Below are positions 27,964-35,938 of a stretch of 64,000 nt of DNA, piece by piece. The position numbers were made by a program, and so were the translations under genes. The notes beneath the pieces were generated by a model, which had not been told where the DNA came from, ran no database searches, and saw only the letters and a list, made by a program, of their open reading frames with translations. Every line of letters starts with the position of its first letter. The stretch's first letter is position 1. Origin of the DNA: Thermus brockianus (GTDB taxonomy: Bacteria; Deinococcota; Deinococci; Deinococcales; Thermaceae). The stretch is taken from positions 248,001 through 312,000 of the forward strand of contig NZ_CP016312.1 in NCBI RefSeq assembly GCF_001880325.1, in the 5' to 3' direction.

Positions 27964-29177
27964 TTCCTCGCCCTCCCTTAGCCTGCTTCAAGAGTTCTTG
28001 GGTGACTTCATAGTTGAGCAGGCGAACCAGGCCCCTCAGGAGCAGGTACGGACCATCCCTCTCGCTGGGCAGCCCCAGCTTGCCCCCGAGCTGCAAAAGA
28101 AACCCCTTGAACGGATCCCCCAACCGCTCAACTTCCCAAAGGAACACCGCCAGCCCCAGCAAAACCGCCACCACCTTCCGGATCCGGGCAAGCCCCCGCA
28201 CCTGGAAGGTCTCAAGCCCCAGCCCCGTCTTCAAAAGCCGGAAGAACCGCTCCACCTCCCACCGCCTGCGGTACGCCTCCACCACCTGCGCCGCCTCCTC
28301 CCTCCCCCTCACCGGCAAGCTGGTCAGTAGCCACCACTCCCCACGCCGCCCCAGGGCTGGCACCCGGCAGACCACCAGGTGGAGCCGCCTCCCCTCCACC
28401 TCCACCTCCCTCCATCCGAAGTGGAGCCGCACCCGCTGGTACCTGCCCCCTACCCTCAGCTCCACCTCCTCCCCACAGGGAAGGGCCAGGGAAGAAGCCA
28501 CCTTCGCCAGAGAACCCCCCTCCCCAAGCTTCCGGTCCCGGTAGACCCGCACCACGAACTCCTCCCCCAGGGCCAGCACCTGCCCAAACACCTTCCGGTC
28601 GTCAAACCCCCGGTCCGCCACATACACCAGCCTCCTGCCCACGCCCCCCAATCGCTCCCGGGCCGCCTCAATGGCTCCCTCCACCTCCTTGGGCAGGCTG
28701 GCAAACCCCCTCTCCCCGTAGGCCACCAGGTGGGCGTACCCCAGGGCCAGCCGCCCCGCGGGGTCCAACCCCAGGGCGGTGAGGAGCTCGTACCCGGGCC
28801 GCCTATCCTTCCCCACCCGGGCTATCCCCTCCAGGGCCCGGGCATAGGGCTTGGCCACCGGGCTCAGGTCCAGGAGGACCAGAACCTCCTCACCCTCCAG
28901 GGCAGTCGCGCTCTCCTGATAGACCCGGTCAAGGAGGGCTTCTGCCTCCACCCGTGGGTTGGACAGGAAGCGGTAAAGGGCTTTGGCCTGGTGGAAGCGG
29001 TTCTGGAGGGGAGAAGGGAGCGAGGCCACCATCTCGCTCACCCGGGCTGAGCCTGCGGCCAAGGCGCCCCGCACCACCTCTTCAAACCGTCGGTGGAGGC
29101 GCTTATCGGGGGAAAACGCTCGCAAAACGGCCCGTGAACTCCTGGAGCCTGGCCTCGGCCACCTTGAGCATGTCCAT
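27950..29177 (-). CDS. IS4-family DDE transposase with a +1 frameshift
   Basis: ATG 29177 begins MDMLKVAEARLQEFTGRFASVF and then meets TTC CCC CGA TAA; a +1 shift on the C5 run (29108-29112) continues PDKRLHRRFEEVV... to TAA 27950, 408 aa in all. DDE residues: Asp in LLDLSPVAKP, Asp in VADRGFDDRKVF, and the YRRRWEVERFFRLLKTGLGLE block with the catalytic Glu (Y-x2-R-x3-E-x6-K). The stop directly after the slip site fits programmed +1 frameshifting, but decay or a base-call error is also possible. Confidence 0.82.
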
Positions 29178-29235
29178 GGATCACCCCCGGTACCAGATAC
29201 GGGCTGCGCCCGCAAGGGGAGATTTACCACGAAAC

Positions 29236-29254
29236 GGAGATGTGGGTAAAGTCC
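29236..29254. repeat. Right terminal inverted repeat of the IS
   Basis: GGAGATGTGGGTAAAGTCC; complementary to the left end at 16 of 19 positions. It is 59 bases upstream of the transposase ATG. Confidence 0.7.
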
Positions 29255-29265
29255 TCCCAAAGAAC

Positions 29266-29294
29266 TTGACAAACAACCCACCGAGGCGTATTAT
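29266..29294 (+). promoter_or_regulatory. Strong consensus promoter just outside the IS
   Basis: TTGACA (29266-29271), 17-bp spacer, TATTAT (29289-29294). It reads into the methyltransferase remnant and the SnoaL-like gene, starting 12 bases beyond the IS end. Confidence 0.8.
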
Positions 29295-29312
29295 GCCTTC
29301 AAGAGGCAGACC

Positions 29313-29812
29313 GATGTGAAAGGCAACGATTCGCGGTCAACTCTGGGGGGCCCGTGCTCAGGACTGGGCTACCTACGCGGGGTGGGTGTGCTTGCCGCTG
29401 TTGGGCGCAGCTTTGGATGCCGCACGGGTAACCAGAGGCATACGCCTAGTCGATGCCGGGTGCGGCGCGGGACTGCTGTCGGTCCTGGCGAGCCTTCGCA
29501 GTACGCAGGTGAGCGCCCTCTAGGCCGCACCGCGGCTTGTGACGATCGTACGGCAGCGGTTGCCCGGGGCCGATGTCCAAGGAGGATCTGGAGGAGTTCC
29601 CCTTCGCCAACGCCTGCTTCAACACCGTCGTGGCTGTCAACAGCGTCTTTTACGCAGCGGATAGGGCGACCGCCATGCGCAGGCGCGTGCGTGTTACCCG
29701 GCGTAGCAGGCGGTCGTCACGGCCTGGAGGCCACTCGAGAAGTGCGAATTCTTACTGAACGGTGTGCCTAATTCACGGAAAAGGAGAAGCCAATGTTCGA
29801 TGCAATTGACGA
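29313..29812 (+). pseudogene. Decayed class I SAM-dependent methyltransferase
   Basis: Pieces of one protein lie in different frames: IRGQLWGARAQDWATYAGW and LVDAGCGAGLLSVLASL (SAM motif I), then TAG 29521 where an Asp is expected, AAPRLVTIVRQRLPGADV, a frame change near 29580, DLEEFPFANACFNTVVAVNSVFYAADRATAM, another change near 29710, and TAWRPLEKCEF. The last 100 or so residues of the family are missing. Codon use is unlike the core genes. Confidence 0.8.
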
Positions 29813-30212
29813 AGTAACACAGGTCGTTCACGCATTCGCGGAATGCTGGAACCGGCATGACATGAACGCATTTGCCGAGCTGTTTGCACCAGATGCGGAG
29901 TTCGTCAATGTGGTGGGCCTCTGGTGGAAAGGAAGAGATGAAATCAAGAAGGCCCATGAGTTCACGCACGCAACTATGTTCAAGAACAGCCGGTTGACTA
30001 TCGAGAACGTGTCGGTCCGGTTCCCTCAGGAGGACATCGCCATTGCCAGAGTGCGCTGGGTCCTCGAGGGTCACGTTTCCCCTGAGGGAGCGCCACTTCC
30101 CGCACGCAACGGAATCCTTCTCAACGTGCTTTGTCGCACCCCTGGAGGATGGGTGATCATCGATTCACAGAACACAGATATCGTCGAGGGCGCACTCTCT
30201 CGTCCTCAATGA
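29793..30212 (+). CDS. SnoaL/NTF2-fold protein (SgcJ/EcaC-like, DUF4440 type)
   Basis: 139 aa, intact: AFAECWNRHDMNAFAELFAPDAEFVNVVGLWWKG is the hallmark N-terminus of NTF2-like SgcJ/EcaC proteins; GEFTH-type helix and GGWVIIDSQNTDIV complete the cone fold. Such proteins bind small hydrophobic ligands or act as isomerases or hydrolases; no substrate can be assigned. AAAAGGAGAAG precedes the ATG. Codon use is less GC-skewed than neighbours, so it was probably acquired. An attC-like site follows 34 bases downstream. Confidence 0.85.
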   Translation: MFDAIDEVTQVVHAFAECWNRHDMNAFAELFAPDAEFVNVVGLWWKGRDEIKKAHEFTHATMFKNSRLTIENVSVRFPQEDIAIARVRWVLEGHVSPEGAPLPARNGILLNVLCRTPGGWVIIDSQNTDIVEGALSRPQ

Positions 30213-30245
30213 GGGGCAAGGCATCGCTTTGGATCGGGGCCTGGC

Positions 30246-30314
30246 TCCCAACCCCTCCATCGAGAGGGCAGTTTGCAAGACGCCGTAAGCTGCCGCTCAT
30301 GTCAAACGTTGGGC
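30246..30314 (+). other. Integron attC-like recombination site
   Basis: R'' TCCCAAC (30246-30252) pairs with R' GTTGGGC (30308-30314) at 6 of 7 positions. A 5/6-nt unpaired spacer follows, then L'' CAT(C)GAG (30258-30264) pairs with L' CTCATG (30296-30301) with one extrahelical base, then GGCAG (30267-30271) pairs with CTGCC (30290-30294), closed by a loop of about 18 nt. Size (69 bp), order and orientation after the SnoaL gene fit an attC cassette site. R'' departs from RYYYAAC only at its first base. Confidence 0.75.
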
Positions 30315-30341
30315 GGCTTGACTAACCGGTGGCCTGCGAGC

Positions 30342-30360
30342 CCCATCACTTCTACATCAG
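30342..30360 (+). repeat. Short tandem repeat ACATCAGGT
   Basis: ACATCAGGT is followed at once by ACATCAGG in the accessory stretch between the attC-like site and lepA. It lies in a short frame reading TSGTSGVELWIATHVEDVSFEGEG, unrecognised. Confidence 0.5.
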
Positions 30361-30415
30361 GTACATCAGGAGTTGAGCTTTGGATTGCTACACATGTTGA
30401 AGACGTTTCGTTTGA

Positions 30416-30488
30416 AGGGGAAGGGCGACGCCGGGAGGAGTTCGCGTTATAGGGGTGTTCAGAACGTTTTCGGGGACACCCTTCCCCT
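30416..30488. repeat. Nested inverted repeats
   Basis: Outer arms AGGGGAAGGG (30416-30425) and CCCTTCCCCT (30479-30488) are perfectly complementary; inner arms GGGTGT (30453-30458) and ACACCC (30476-30481) form a second hairpin. Possibly an IS end or a structured RNA; no gene is associated. Confidence 0.55.
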
Positions 30489-30499
30489 GAAGCCAGATC

Positions 30500-30525
30500 G
30501 GGCTTGCCTTGTACAAGGCAAGCCC
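30500..30525. promoter_or_regulatory. Perfect 26-bp palindrome upstream of lepA
   Basis: GGGCTTGCCTTGT followed by its exact complement, no loop. It ends 8 bases before a TTGACT (30534-30539) that could be the lepA -35 box, so it may be an operator. Confidence 0.65.
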
Positions 30526-30560
30526 AGCCTGGCTTGACTTTGCCCCGCCTACCCCGGACG

Positions 30561-32384
30561 ATGGAAAGGATGGTAAGCCGCATCCGCAACTTCTCCATCA
30601 TCGCCCACGTGGACCACGGGAAGTCCACCCTGGCCGACCGCATCCTGCAGATGACCCACGCCGTGAGCGAGCGGGAGATGCGGGAGCAGTTTCTGGACTC
30701 CTTAGAGCTAGAGAGGGAGCGGGGCATCACCATCAAGGCCAGCGCGGTGCGGGTCAACTACCAGGCCAAGGACGGGCAGACCTACATCTTCCACCTCATT
30801 GACACCCCGGGGCACGTGGACTTCACCTACGAGGTGTCCCGGGCCTTGGCGGCGGTGGAGGGGGTGCTCCTGGTGGTGGACGCAAGTCAGGGGGTAGAGG
30901 CCCAGACCATCGCCAACTTCTACCTGGCCCTGGAGCACAACCACGTGATCATCCCGGTCATCAACAAGATTGACCTGCCCAACGCCCGGCCCCTGGAGGT
31001 GGCCCTGGAGGTGGAGGAGGTCCTGGGCATCCCCGCCGACGAGGCCATCTTCGCCTCGGGCAAGACGGGGGAGGGCGTGGAGGAGATTCTCGAGGCCATC
31101 GTGAAGCGCATCCCCCCACCCCAAGGGGACCCCGAAGCCCCCCTCAAGGCCCTCATCTTTGACTCCCTTTACGACGCCTACCAAGGCGTCATCCCTTACC
31201 TCAGGGTCTTTGAGGGTACGGTGCGCCCCGGAGATAGGATCCGCATCTTCTCCACGGGGAAGGAGTTCGTGGTGGACAAGGTGGGCATCTTCACCCCGCA
31301 AGGCCTCGTGCCCACGGAAAGCCTCTCCGTGGGGGAAGTGGGCTGGCTCACCGCCGCCATCCGGGACATCCACGACGTCCAGGTGGGGGACACCATCACC
31401 CTGGCCCACCGGCCCACCCCCACCCCCTACCCCGGGTTCCGCCCCGCCAAGCCCGTGGTCTTCGCCGGGCTTTACCCGGTGGATTCCGGGGACTACAACA
31501 AGCTAAGGGACGCCCTGGAGAAGCTTAAGCTCAACGACGCCGCCCTCTCCTTTGAGCCGGAGACCTCCACCGCCCTGGGCTTTGGCTTCCGCTGCGGTTT
31601 CTTGGGCCTCCTCCACGCCGAGATTGTCCAGGAGAGGCTTGAGCGGGAGTTCGGCCTAGAACTCATCGCCACCGCCCCCAGCGTGGTCTACAAGGTGCGG
31701 CTCAAAAGCGGGGAGGAAACGGAAATCCACAACCCCGCCGACCTCCCCGACCCCACCAAGATAGAGGAGATCTTCGAGCCGTACGTGAAGCTCACCATCT
31801 TCACCCCGGAGGAATACGTGGGGAGCATCATGCAGCTCGTACAGGAAAAGCGGGGGCGCCTCCTGAGCATGAACTACCTGCCCGGGGCCCAGAAGCGGGT
31901 GGAACTGGTCTACGAGGCCCCCTTCGCCGAAATCCTCTACGATTTCCACGACCGCCTAAAAAGCCTCTCCCGGGGCTACGCCTCCATGGACTACGAGCAG
32001 GCGGGCTACCAACCGGGGGACCTGGTAAAGGTGAACGTGCTGGTCCACGGGGAGGTGGTGGACGCCCTCACCTTCATCGCCCACCGGGAAAAGGCCTACA
32101 GCATGGCCCGGGCCATCGTGGACAAGCTGGCCGAAGTGATCCCAAGGCAACTCTTTGAGGTGCCCATCCAGGCGGCCATCGGGGGCAAGATCATCGCCCG
32201 GGCCACGGTGAAGGCCCTCAGAAAGGACGTTTTGGCCAAGTGCTACGGCGGGGACGTGACCCGGAAGAAGAAGCTTTTGGAGAAGCAGAAGGAAGGGAAG
32301 AAGCGGTTAAAGGCCATCGGCAAGGTGGAGGTGCCGCAGGAGGCCTTCCTGGCGGTGCTTTCGGCGGGAAAGGATGAGCCTTAG
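30561..32384 (+). CDS. lepA: Elongation factor 4 (LepA)
   Basis: 607 aa from ATG 30561 (ATG 30570 is also possible; GGAAAGG lies between). GTPase motifs [17 protein letters not shown] and NKIDLP; the LepA-specific C-terminal domain has [22 protein letters not shown]. Back-translocates or remodels ribosomes. Overlaps the kinase gene by 11 bases. Confidence 0.97.
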   Translation: MERMVSRIRNFSIIAHVDHGKSTLADRILQMTHAVSEREMREQFLDSLELERERGITIKASAVRVNYQAKDGQTYIFHLIDTPGHVDFTYEVSRALAAVEGVLLVVDASQGVEAQTIANFYLALEHNHVIIPVINKIDLPNARPLEVALEVEEVLGIPADEAIFASGKTGEGVEEILEAIVKRIPPPQGDPEAPLKALIFDSLYDAYQGVIPYLRVFEGTVRPGDRIRIFSTGKEFVVDKVGIFTPQGLVPTESLSVGEVGWLTAAIRDIHDVQVGDTITLAHRPTPTPYPGFRPAKPVVFAGLYPVDSGDYNKLRDALEKLKLNDAALSFEPETSTALGFGFRCGFLGLLHAEIVQERLEREFGLELIATAPSVVYKVRLKSGEETEIHNPADLPDPTKIEEIFEPYVKLTIFTPEEYVGSIMQLVQEKRGRLLSMNYLPGAQKRVELVYEAPFAEILYDFHDRLKSLSRGYASMDYEQAGYQPGDLVKVNVLVHGEVVDALTFIAHREKAYSMARAIVDKLAEVIPRQLFEVPIQAAIGGKIIARATVKALRKDVLAKCYGGDVTRKKKLLEKQKEGKKRLKAIGKVEVPQEAFLAVLSAGKDEP

Positions 32385-33345
32385 GGCTAGGCTTGCCCTG
32401 GTCATCGGCCTCCTGGCCTTCCTGCCCAACCTGGTCCTGGCCCTCACCCTGGGCCTCCTGGGGGAGGGCCCGTGGCTTCCCCTCTTGCTTTGGCTCGCCT
32501 TCTTGGCCTTGGTTTCGGCGGGGGTGGGCTACTTTTTGGCGCAAGGGCTCTTACGGCCCCTGGAGGAGCTCACCCGGGCCCTGGCCTACCTCTCCCTCAA
32601 GGGGGAGCTGAAGGGGCTTCACCTCCCCGCCCCCAAAGAACCCCCGCCGGGGGAGATCGCCCTCTTGCGCGCCCGTTTCACGGAGCTCTTGGAGCGCCTC
32701 AGCGAGCTCCTGGAGGCCCGAGAGGCCTTCTACGCCGCCTTGGCCCATGACCTGAAGACGCCCCTCATCTCCGCCATCCGCGCCCTGGAGTACCTGGAGA
32801 AGGCGGACGATCTCGGCAAGGAAGGGCGGCTTGCCCTCCTAGGAAACCTTAAGGAAGAGCTTTCCCGCGCCTACCGCCTCGTGGAAAACCTCCTCGCCCT
32901 CTCCCGCCTCGAGGCCCGCCCACCCCAGAAGGAAACCTTGAACCTGCGGGCCCTGGCGGAAGACCTCCTTTTGCGCTACCAGGAGGAGGCGCAAAAGCGG
33001 GGTCTACGCCTGAACGTGGACGGGGCAGGGCTTGGCCGGGGGGAAAGGCTCCTTTTGGAGCGCGCCCTGGCCAACCTCCTGGAAAACGCCCTGCGCCACG
33101 CCAAAACCCGCGTCCAGGTGCGGGTGGGAGAAAACACCCTCGCCGTGGAGGACGATGGGCCTGGCCTGCCCCTCCCCCTGGAGGTCCTGGCCAAACCCTT
33201 CCGCCAAGGCCCAGGCCACCGGGGAAGCTCGGGCCTAGGCCTCTACACCGCCCAAAGGGTGGCCGAAGCCCACGGGGGCAGGCTCAAGGCGGAAAGGAGC
33301 GGCCTTGGGGGTGCCTGCCTACGCCTGGAGCTTCCCAAGGGCTAG
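32374..33345 (+). CDS. Orphan sensor histidine kinase
   Basis: 323 aa. Two N-terminal TM helices (about 7-27 and 35-56) with almost no periplasmic loop, a HAMP-like linker, H-box [12 protein letters not shown] with the phosphorylated His, N-box [10 protein letters not shown]1 VEDDGPGLP and G2 [13 protein letters not shown]. The absence of an extracellular domain suggests it senses within the membrane or cytoplasm. No response regulator is adjacent; translation is coupled to lepA. Confidence 0.9.
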   Translation: MSLRARLALVIGLLAFLPNLVLALTLGLLGEGPWLPLLLWLAFLALVSAGVGYFLAQGLLRPLEELTRALAYLSLKGELKGLHLPAPKEPPPGEIALLRARFTELLERLSELLEAREAFYAALAHDLKTPLISAIRALEYLEKADDLGKEGRLALLGNLKEELSRAYRLVENLLALSRLEARPPQKETLNLRALAEDLLLRYQEEAQKRGLRLNVDGAGLGRGERLLLERALANLLENALRHAKTRVQVRVGENTLAVEDDGPGLPLPLEVLAKPFRQGPGHRGSSGLGLYTAQRVAEAHGGRLKAERSGLGGACLRLELPKG

Positions 33346-34004
33346 TCCATCACCGGGGGAATCTGCCGCACCCAGAGGATGTAGGAGAGGTAGGCCAGGT
33401 ACTCCAGGGGCTTGTCCGAAAGGGGCCGGTCCATCTCCAGGCTCATCATGGCCTCGCCGCCCCGTTTCTTGCGGCTCACGGTGAGGTGGGCGATGTTCAC
33501 CTCATCGTCCGCCAGGACGCGGGCCACCCGGGCCACCACCCCCGGGGTGTCCACGTTGCGGATCACCAGGGTAGGGGCGCTCCCCGTGATGCGCACCTCA
33601 AACCCGTCCAGGTCAAAGATGCGCACGAGCCCCCCGCCCAGGGAGCTTCCCGTCACCACGAGCCGCTCCCTTTCCCCTTCCAGGACCATGCGGACGGTGT
33701 TGGGGTGGACGTCCCCAAGCTCCACCTCCTTGAACACCACCTCCACCCCTTCCGCCTCCGCCAGGGCCAGGCTTTCCTTAAGCCGCTCATCGTCCGGCCG
33801 CAAGCCCAAAACCCCCGCCGTCAGGGCCAGATGGGTGCCGTGCCCCTTTCCCGTCTTGGCGAAGGAACCGTGGAGGCCGAACTCCACCCGCCTGGGCTTC
33901 TCCCCCAGGAGGTGGCGGGCAAGGAGGGCCAAGCGGCAGGCCCCCGCCGTGTGGCTAGAGGAAGGCCCCACCATCACCGGCCCGATCATGTCCAATAGAC
34001 CCAT
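33342..34004 (-). CDS. sdaAB: L-serine dehydratase, beta subunit (with ACT domain)
   Basis: 220 aa. GPVMVGPSSSHTAGACRLA is the beta-subunit signature; a C-terminal ACT domain begins at about residue 145 (PTLVIRNVDTPGVVARVARVLADDEVNIAHLTV). Partner of sdaAA at 6403-7260. ATG 34004 lies 6 nt from TATTCT. The 3' end overlaps the kinase gene by 4 bases. Confidence 0.93.
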   Translation of the reverse strand: MGLLDMIGPVMVGPSSSHTAGACRLALLARHLLGEKPRRVEFGLHGSFAKTGKGHGTHLALTAGVLGLRPDDERLKESLALAEAEGVEVVFKEVELGDVHPNTVRMVLEGERERLVVTGSSLGGGLVRIFDLDGFEVRITGSAPTLVIRNVDTPGVVARVARVLADDEVNIAHLTVSRKKRGGEAMMSLEMDRPLSDKPLEYLAYLSYILWVRQIPPVMD

Positions 34005-34009
34005 GCCTG

Positions 34010-34016
34010 TAGAATA
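34010..34016. promoter_or_regulatory. Overlapping divergent leaderless promoters (sdaAB / membrane protein)
   Basis: TATTCT on the minus strand (34016-34011) and TAGAAT on the plus strand (34010-34015) overlap by five bases. Both are followed by exactly six bases and a start codon (ATG 34004; ATG 34022). Confidence 0.75.
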
Positions 34017-34021
34017 ACGCC

Positions 34022-35938
34022 ATGCGCCTTCGCTTGGCGGCTTTGGCCTTTCTTTTGCCTTGGGCCCTGGCCCAAAGCCTCCTGGTCCCCCCCGAGGCCC
34101 CCGTGGGACAACCCCTGACCCTGGAAGGGCGGGACCTGCCCGAAGGGCGCTTCCCCCTGGAGGTGGAAGGCCCCCAAGGGACAAAGGCCCAAGAGGTGGC
34201 GGTGCAAGGGGGGAGCTTCCGCCTAACCCTCACCCCGGAAGCCCCGGGGGAGTACCGGGTGCGCCTCGTCCTGCCCTCCGGGGCCTTGGAGGGGCGCTTC
34301 CTGGCCCAGGGCCAACCCACCCCCACCCTCACGGAAGAGGGCCTACGCCTGCCCTGGGGGCTTCTCGCCCTGCCGAAGGGCCCATGGCTTGGCCCCTTGG
34401 TGCAAGGGGAAAGGGTGTACCTGGCCCAGGGGCTTTTGGTCCTGGAGGCGAGCCTAAAGGAGCCCGGGGTGCGCTACCACTACGCGCCCGCCAAGGTGGT
34501 GGCCTTACGGCCTGGCCCCGAGGCCCTTTTGGAGGGGGAGAGGGTCTTGCCCATCCCCTTTCCGCCCCTTCCCTTTGAGGGGAGCGAGGAGGACCTGAAG
34601 GCGCTTGCCCCTCTCCTCCAGGCCCTAATGCCCCCTAAGCCCTGGCCCTACTTCGCCTACTGGGCCCTGGACCCCGAAAACCTGGGCCCCGAGGACCTCG
34701 AGGCCTACCGCCAAGACCTCCTCGCCCGGGGGCACCGCCCCGAGCTCCCCTACGCCTTTCCCCCCGTCTTGGCCATGGCGGAGGCGGCGAGGCGCCTGGA
34801 GGGTAAGGAACCGGAAACAGCCCGCCTCCTCACGGACACCCTCCTCCGCACAAGCCCCCTCTTCCCGGGCTCCCTCGCCTTTTTCCAGGAGCGGGCGGAG
34901 GCCCTAGAGGCCCAAGGCCTCCCCGCCCAGGCCCTACGCCTTAGGGTGGCGTTGGAAACCCTGAAGGCCTGGTCGCCGCCCAACCTGGAGGGGCTTTCCC
35001 TGGCGCTCGCCGTCCTGGCCGTGGCCTATCTGGCCCTTCTCCTCTACCTCGTCCTCTTCTACCTCCCTCCCCAACTTCGGGACCTGCGCAACCTGGGCGG
35101 CTTCCTCGGCGGGTTTTTCCGGCACCCCCTCCTGCGCTTAAGGCACCTTTCCCTGGCCTATGCCAGCTTTGGGGAAAGGCTCCTTGCCCTCCTCCTCCTC
35201 CTCGCCCTAGGGGCCGCCACCCTCCTCCACGGCCTGGACCAACAGGCCCGGAAGGCCCTCTTCGCTCCCCCGCTGGACCGGGGCTCCCTGCGCACCCAGG
35301 CCGCTTTGGATTGGCTCCGCTCCCTTCCCCCCACCCCGGAAACCCAAGCCCTTCTGGGCTACGCCCTCCTGCCCGAGGCGCCCCAGGAGGCCAAGGGGCT
35401 CCTAGAAGGAAGCGGCCTGCCCTTCGCCCTGGCCCTCACGGGGGAGGAGAAGGCCTTGGCCGAGGCCTACCGGAAAGCCCCCCTCGAGGGCCCCCTCCGC
35501 ACCGCTTTGGGCCTGGGCACCGACCCCTGGGGAGCCAGGGAAGCGGGGCCCAGCGCCCGCACCCTTTACCTCGCCCTCTTGCGGCTAGGGTGGGGCCAGT
35601 TTTGGGAGGATCCCTGGCGCACCTTTTTGGCCCTGCCCCTTCCCCTACCCGAGCGGGCCCGCCCCTGGGCCTTCCTGGGCTACTTTGCCCTTCTCTTCTA
35701 CCACCTTCTCGCCTTCCTCCTTCCCCGGCGCAAGGGTACCGTACCCCCCACCTACGCCCTCCTCGTCCGCCTTTTCGTGCCGGGGAGTCTCGGCTTCGCC
35801 GCAGGGCTTGGCGTCCTCCTCCTCTTCCTCGCCGCTTGGGGCTTGGTGCGCCTTGGACAAGGGGAGGGCCCTGGGCTTCTCCTTGCGGCCTACGCCCTGC
35901 ACCTTTTGGGGTTAGCCTTAAGCCTGAGGAGGCCATGA
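34022..35938 (+). CDS. Large predicted membrane protein of unknown function
   Basis: 638 aa. Signal peptide (MRLRLAALAFLLPWALAQS), an Ig-like extracytoplasmic segment (about 20-100), a long globular region to about residue 325, then about six TM helices (near 330, 390, 560, 590, 620) with intervening loops including a helical repeat-like stretch (ETQALLGYALLPEAPQEAKGLL). No family recognised. It overlaps the aldolase gene by ATGA. Confidence 0.8.
   Translation: MRLRLAALAFLLPWALAQSLLVPPEAPVGQPLTLEGRDLPEGRFPLEVEGPQGTKAQEVAVQGGSFRLTLTPEAPGEYRVRLVLPSGALEGRFLAQGQPTPTLTEEGLRLPWGLLALPKGPWLGPLVQGERVYLAQGLLVLEASLKEPGVRYHYAPAKVVALRPGPEALLEGERVLPIPFPPLPFEGSEEDLKALAPLLQALMPPKPWPYFAYWALDPENLGPEDLEAYRQDLLARGHRPELPYAFPPVLAMAEAARRLEGKEPETARLLTDTLLRTSPLFPGSLAFFQERAEALEAQGLPAQALRLRVALETLKAWSPPNLEGLSLALAVLAVAYLALLLYLVLFYLPPQLRDLRNLGGFLGGFFRHPLLRLRHLSLAYASFGERLLALLLLLALGAATLLHGLDQQARKALFAPPLDRGSLRTQAALDWLRSLPPTPETQALLGYALLPEAPQEAKGLLEGSGLPFALALTGEEKALAEAYRKAPLEGPLRTALGLGTDPWGAREAGPSARTLYLALLRLGWGQFWEDPWRTFLALPLPLPERARPWAFLGYFALLFYHLLAFLLPRRKGTVPPTYALLVRLFVPGSLGFAAGLGVLLLFLAAWGLVRLGQGEGPGLLLAAYALHLLGLALSLRRP

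Larger units (their letters stand above)
27945..29254 (-). mobile_element. IS4-type insertion sequence, 1310 bp
   Basis: Bounded by 19-bp imperfect terminal inverted repeats (27945-27963 GGGCTTTACCCAAAACTCC and the complement of 29236-29254; 16 of 19 match). Immediately outside are similar sequences, CCCAAAGCA on the left and CCCAAAGAA (one base further out) on the right, a candidate 9-10 bp target duplication. Contains one DDE transposase. Confidence 0.78.

Noticed and set aside
35311-35934. N-terminal extension of the DapA-like gene
   Set aside because: Lies within the membrane-protein gene in another frame; ATG 35935 has the ATGA overlap and proper N-terminus.
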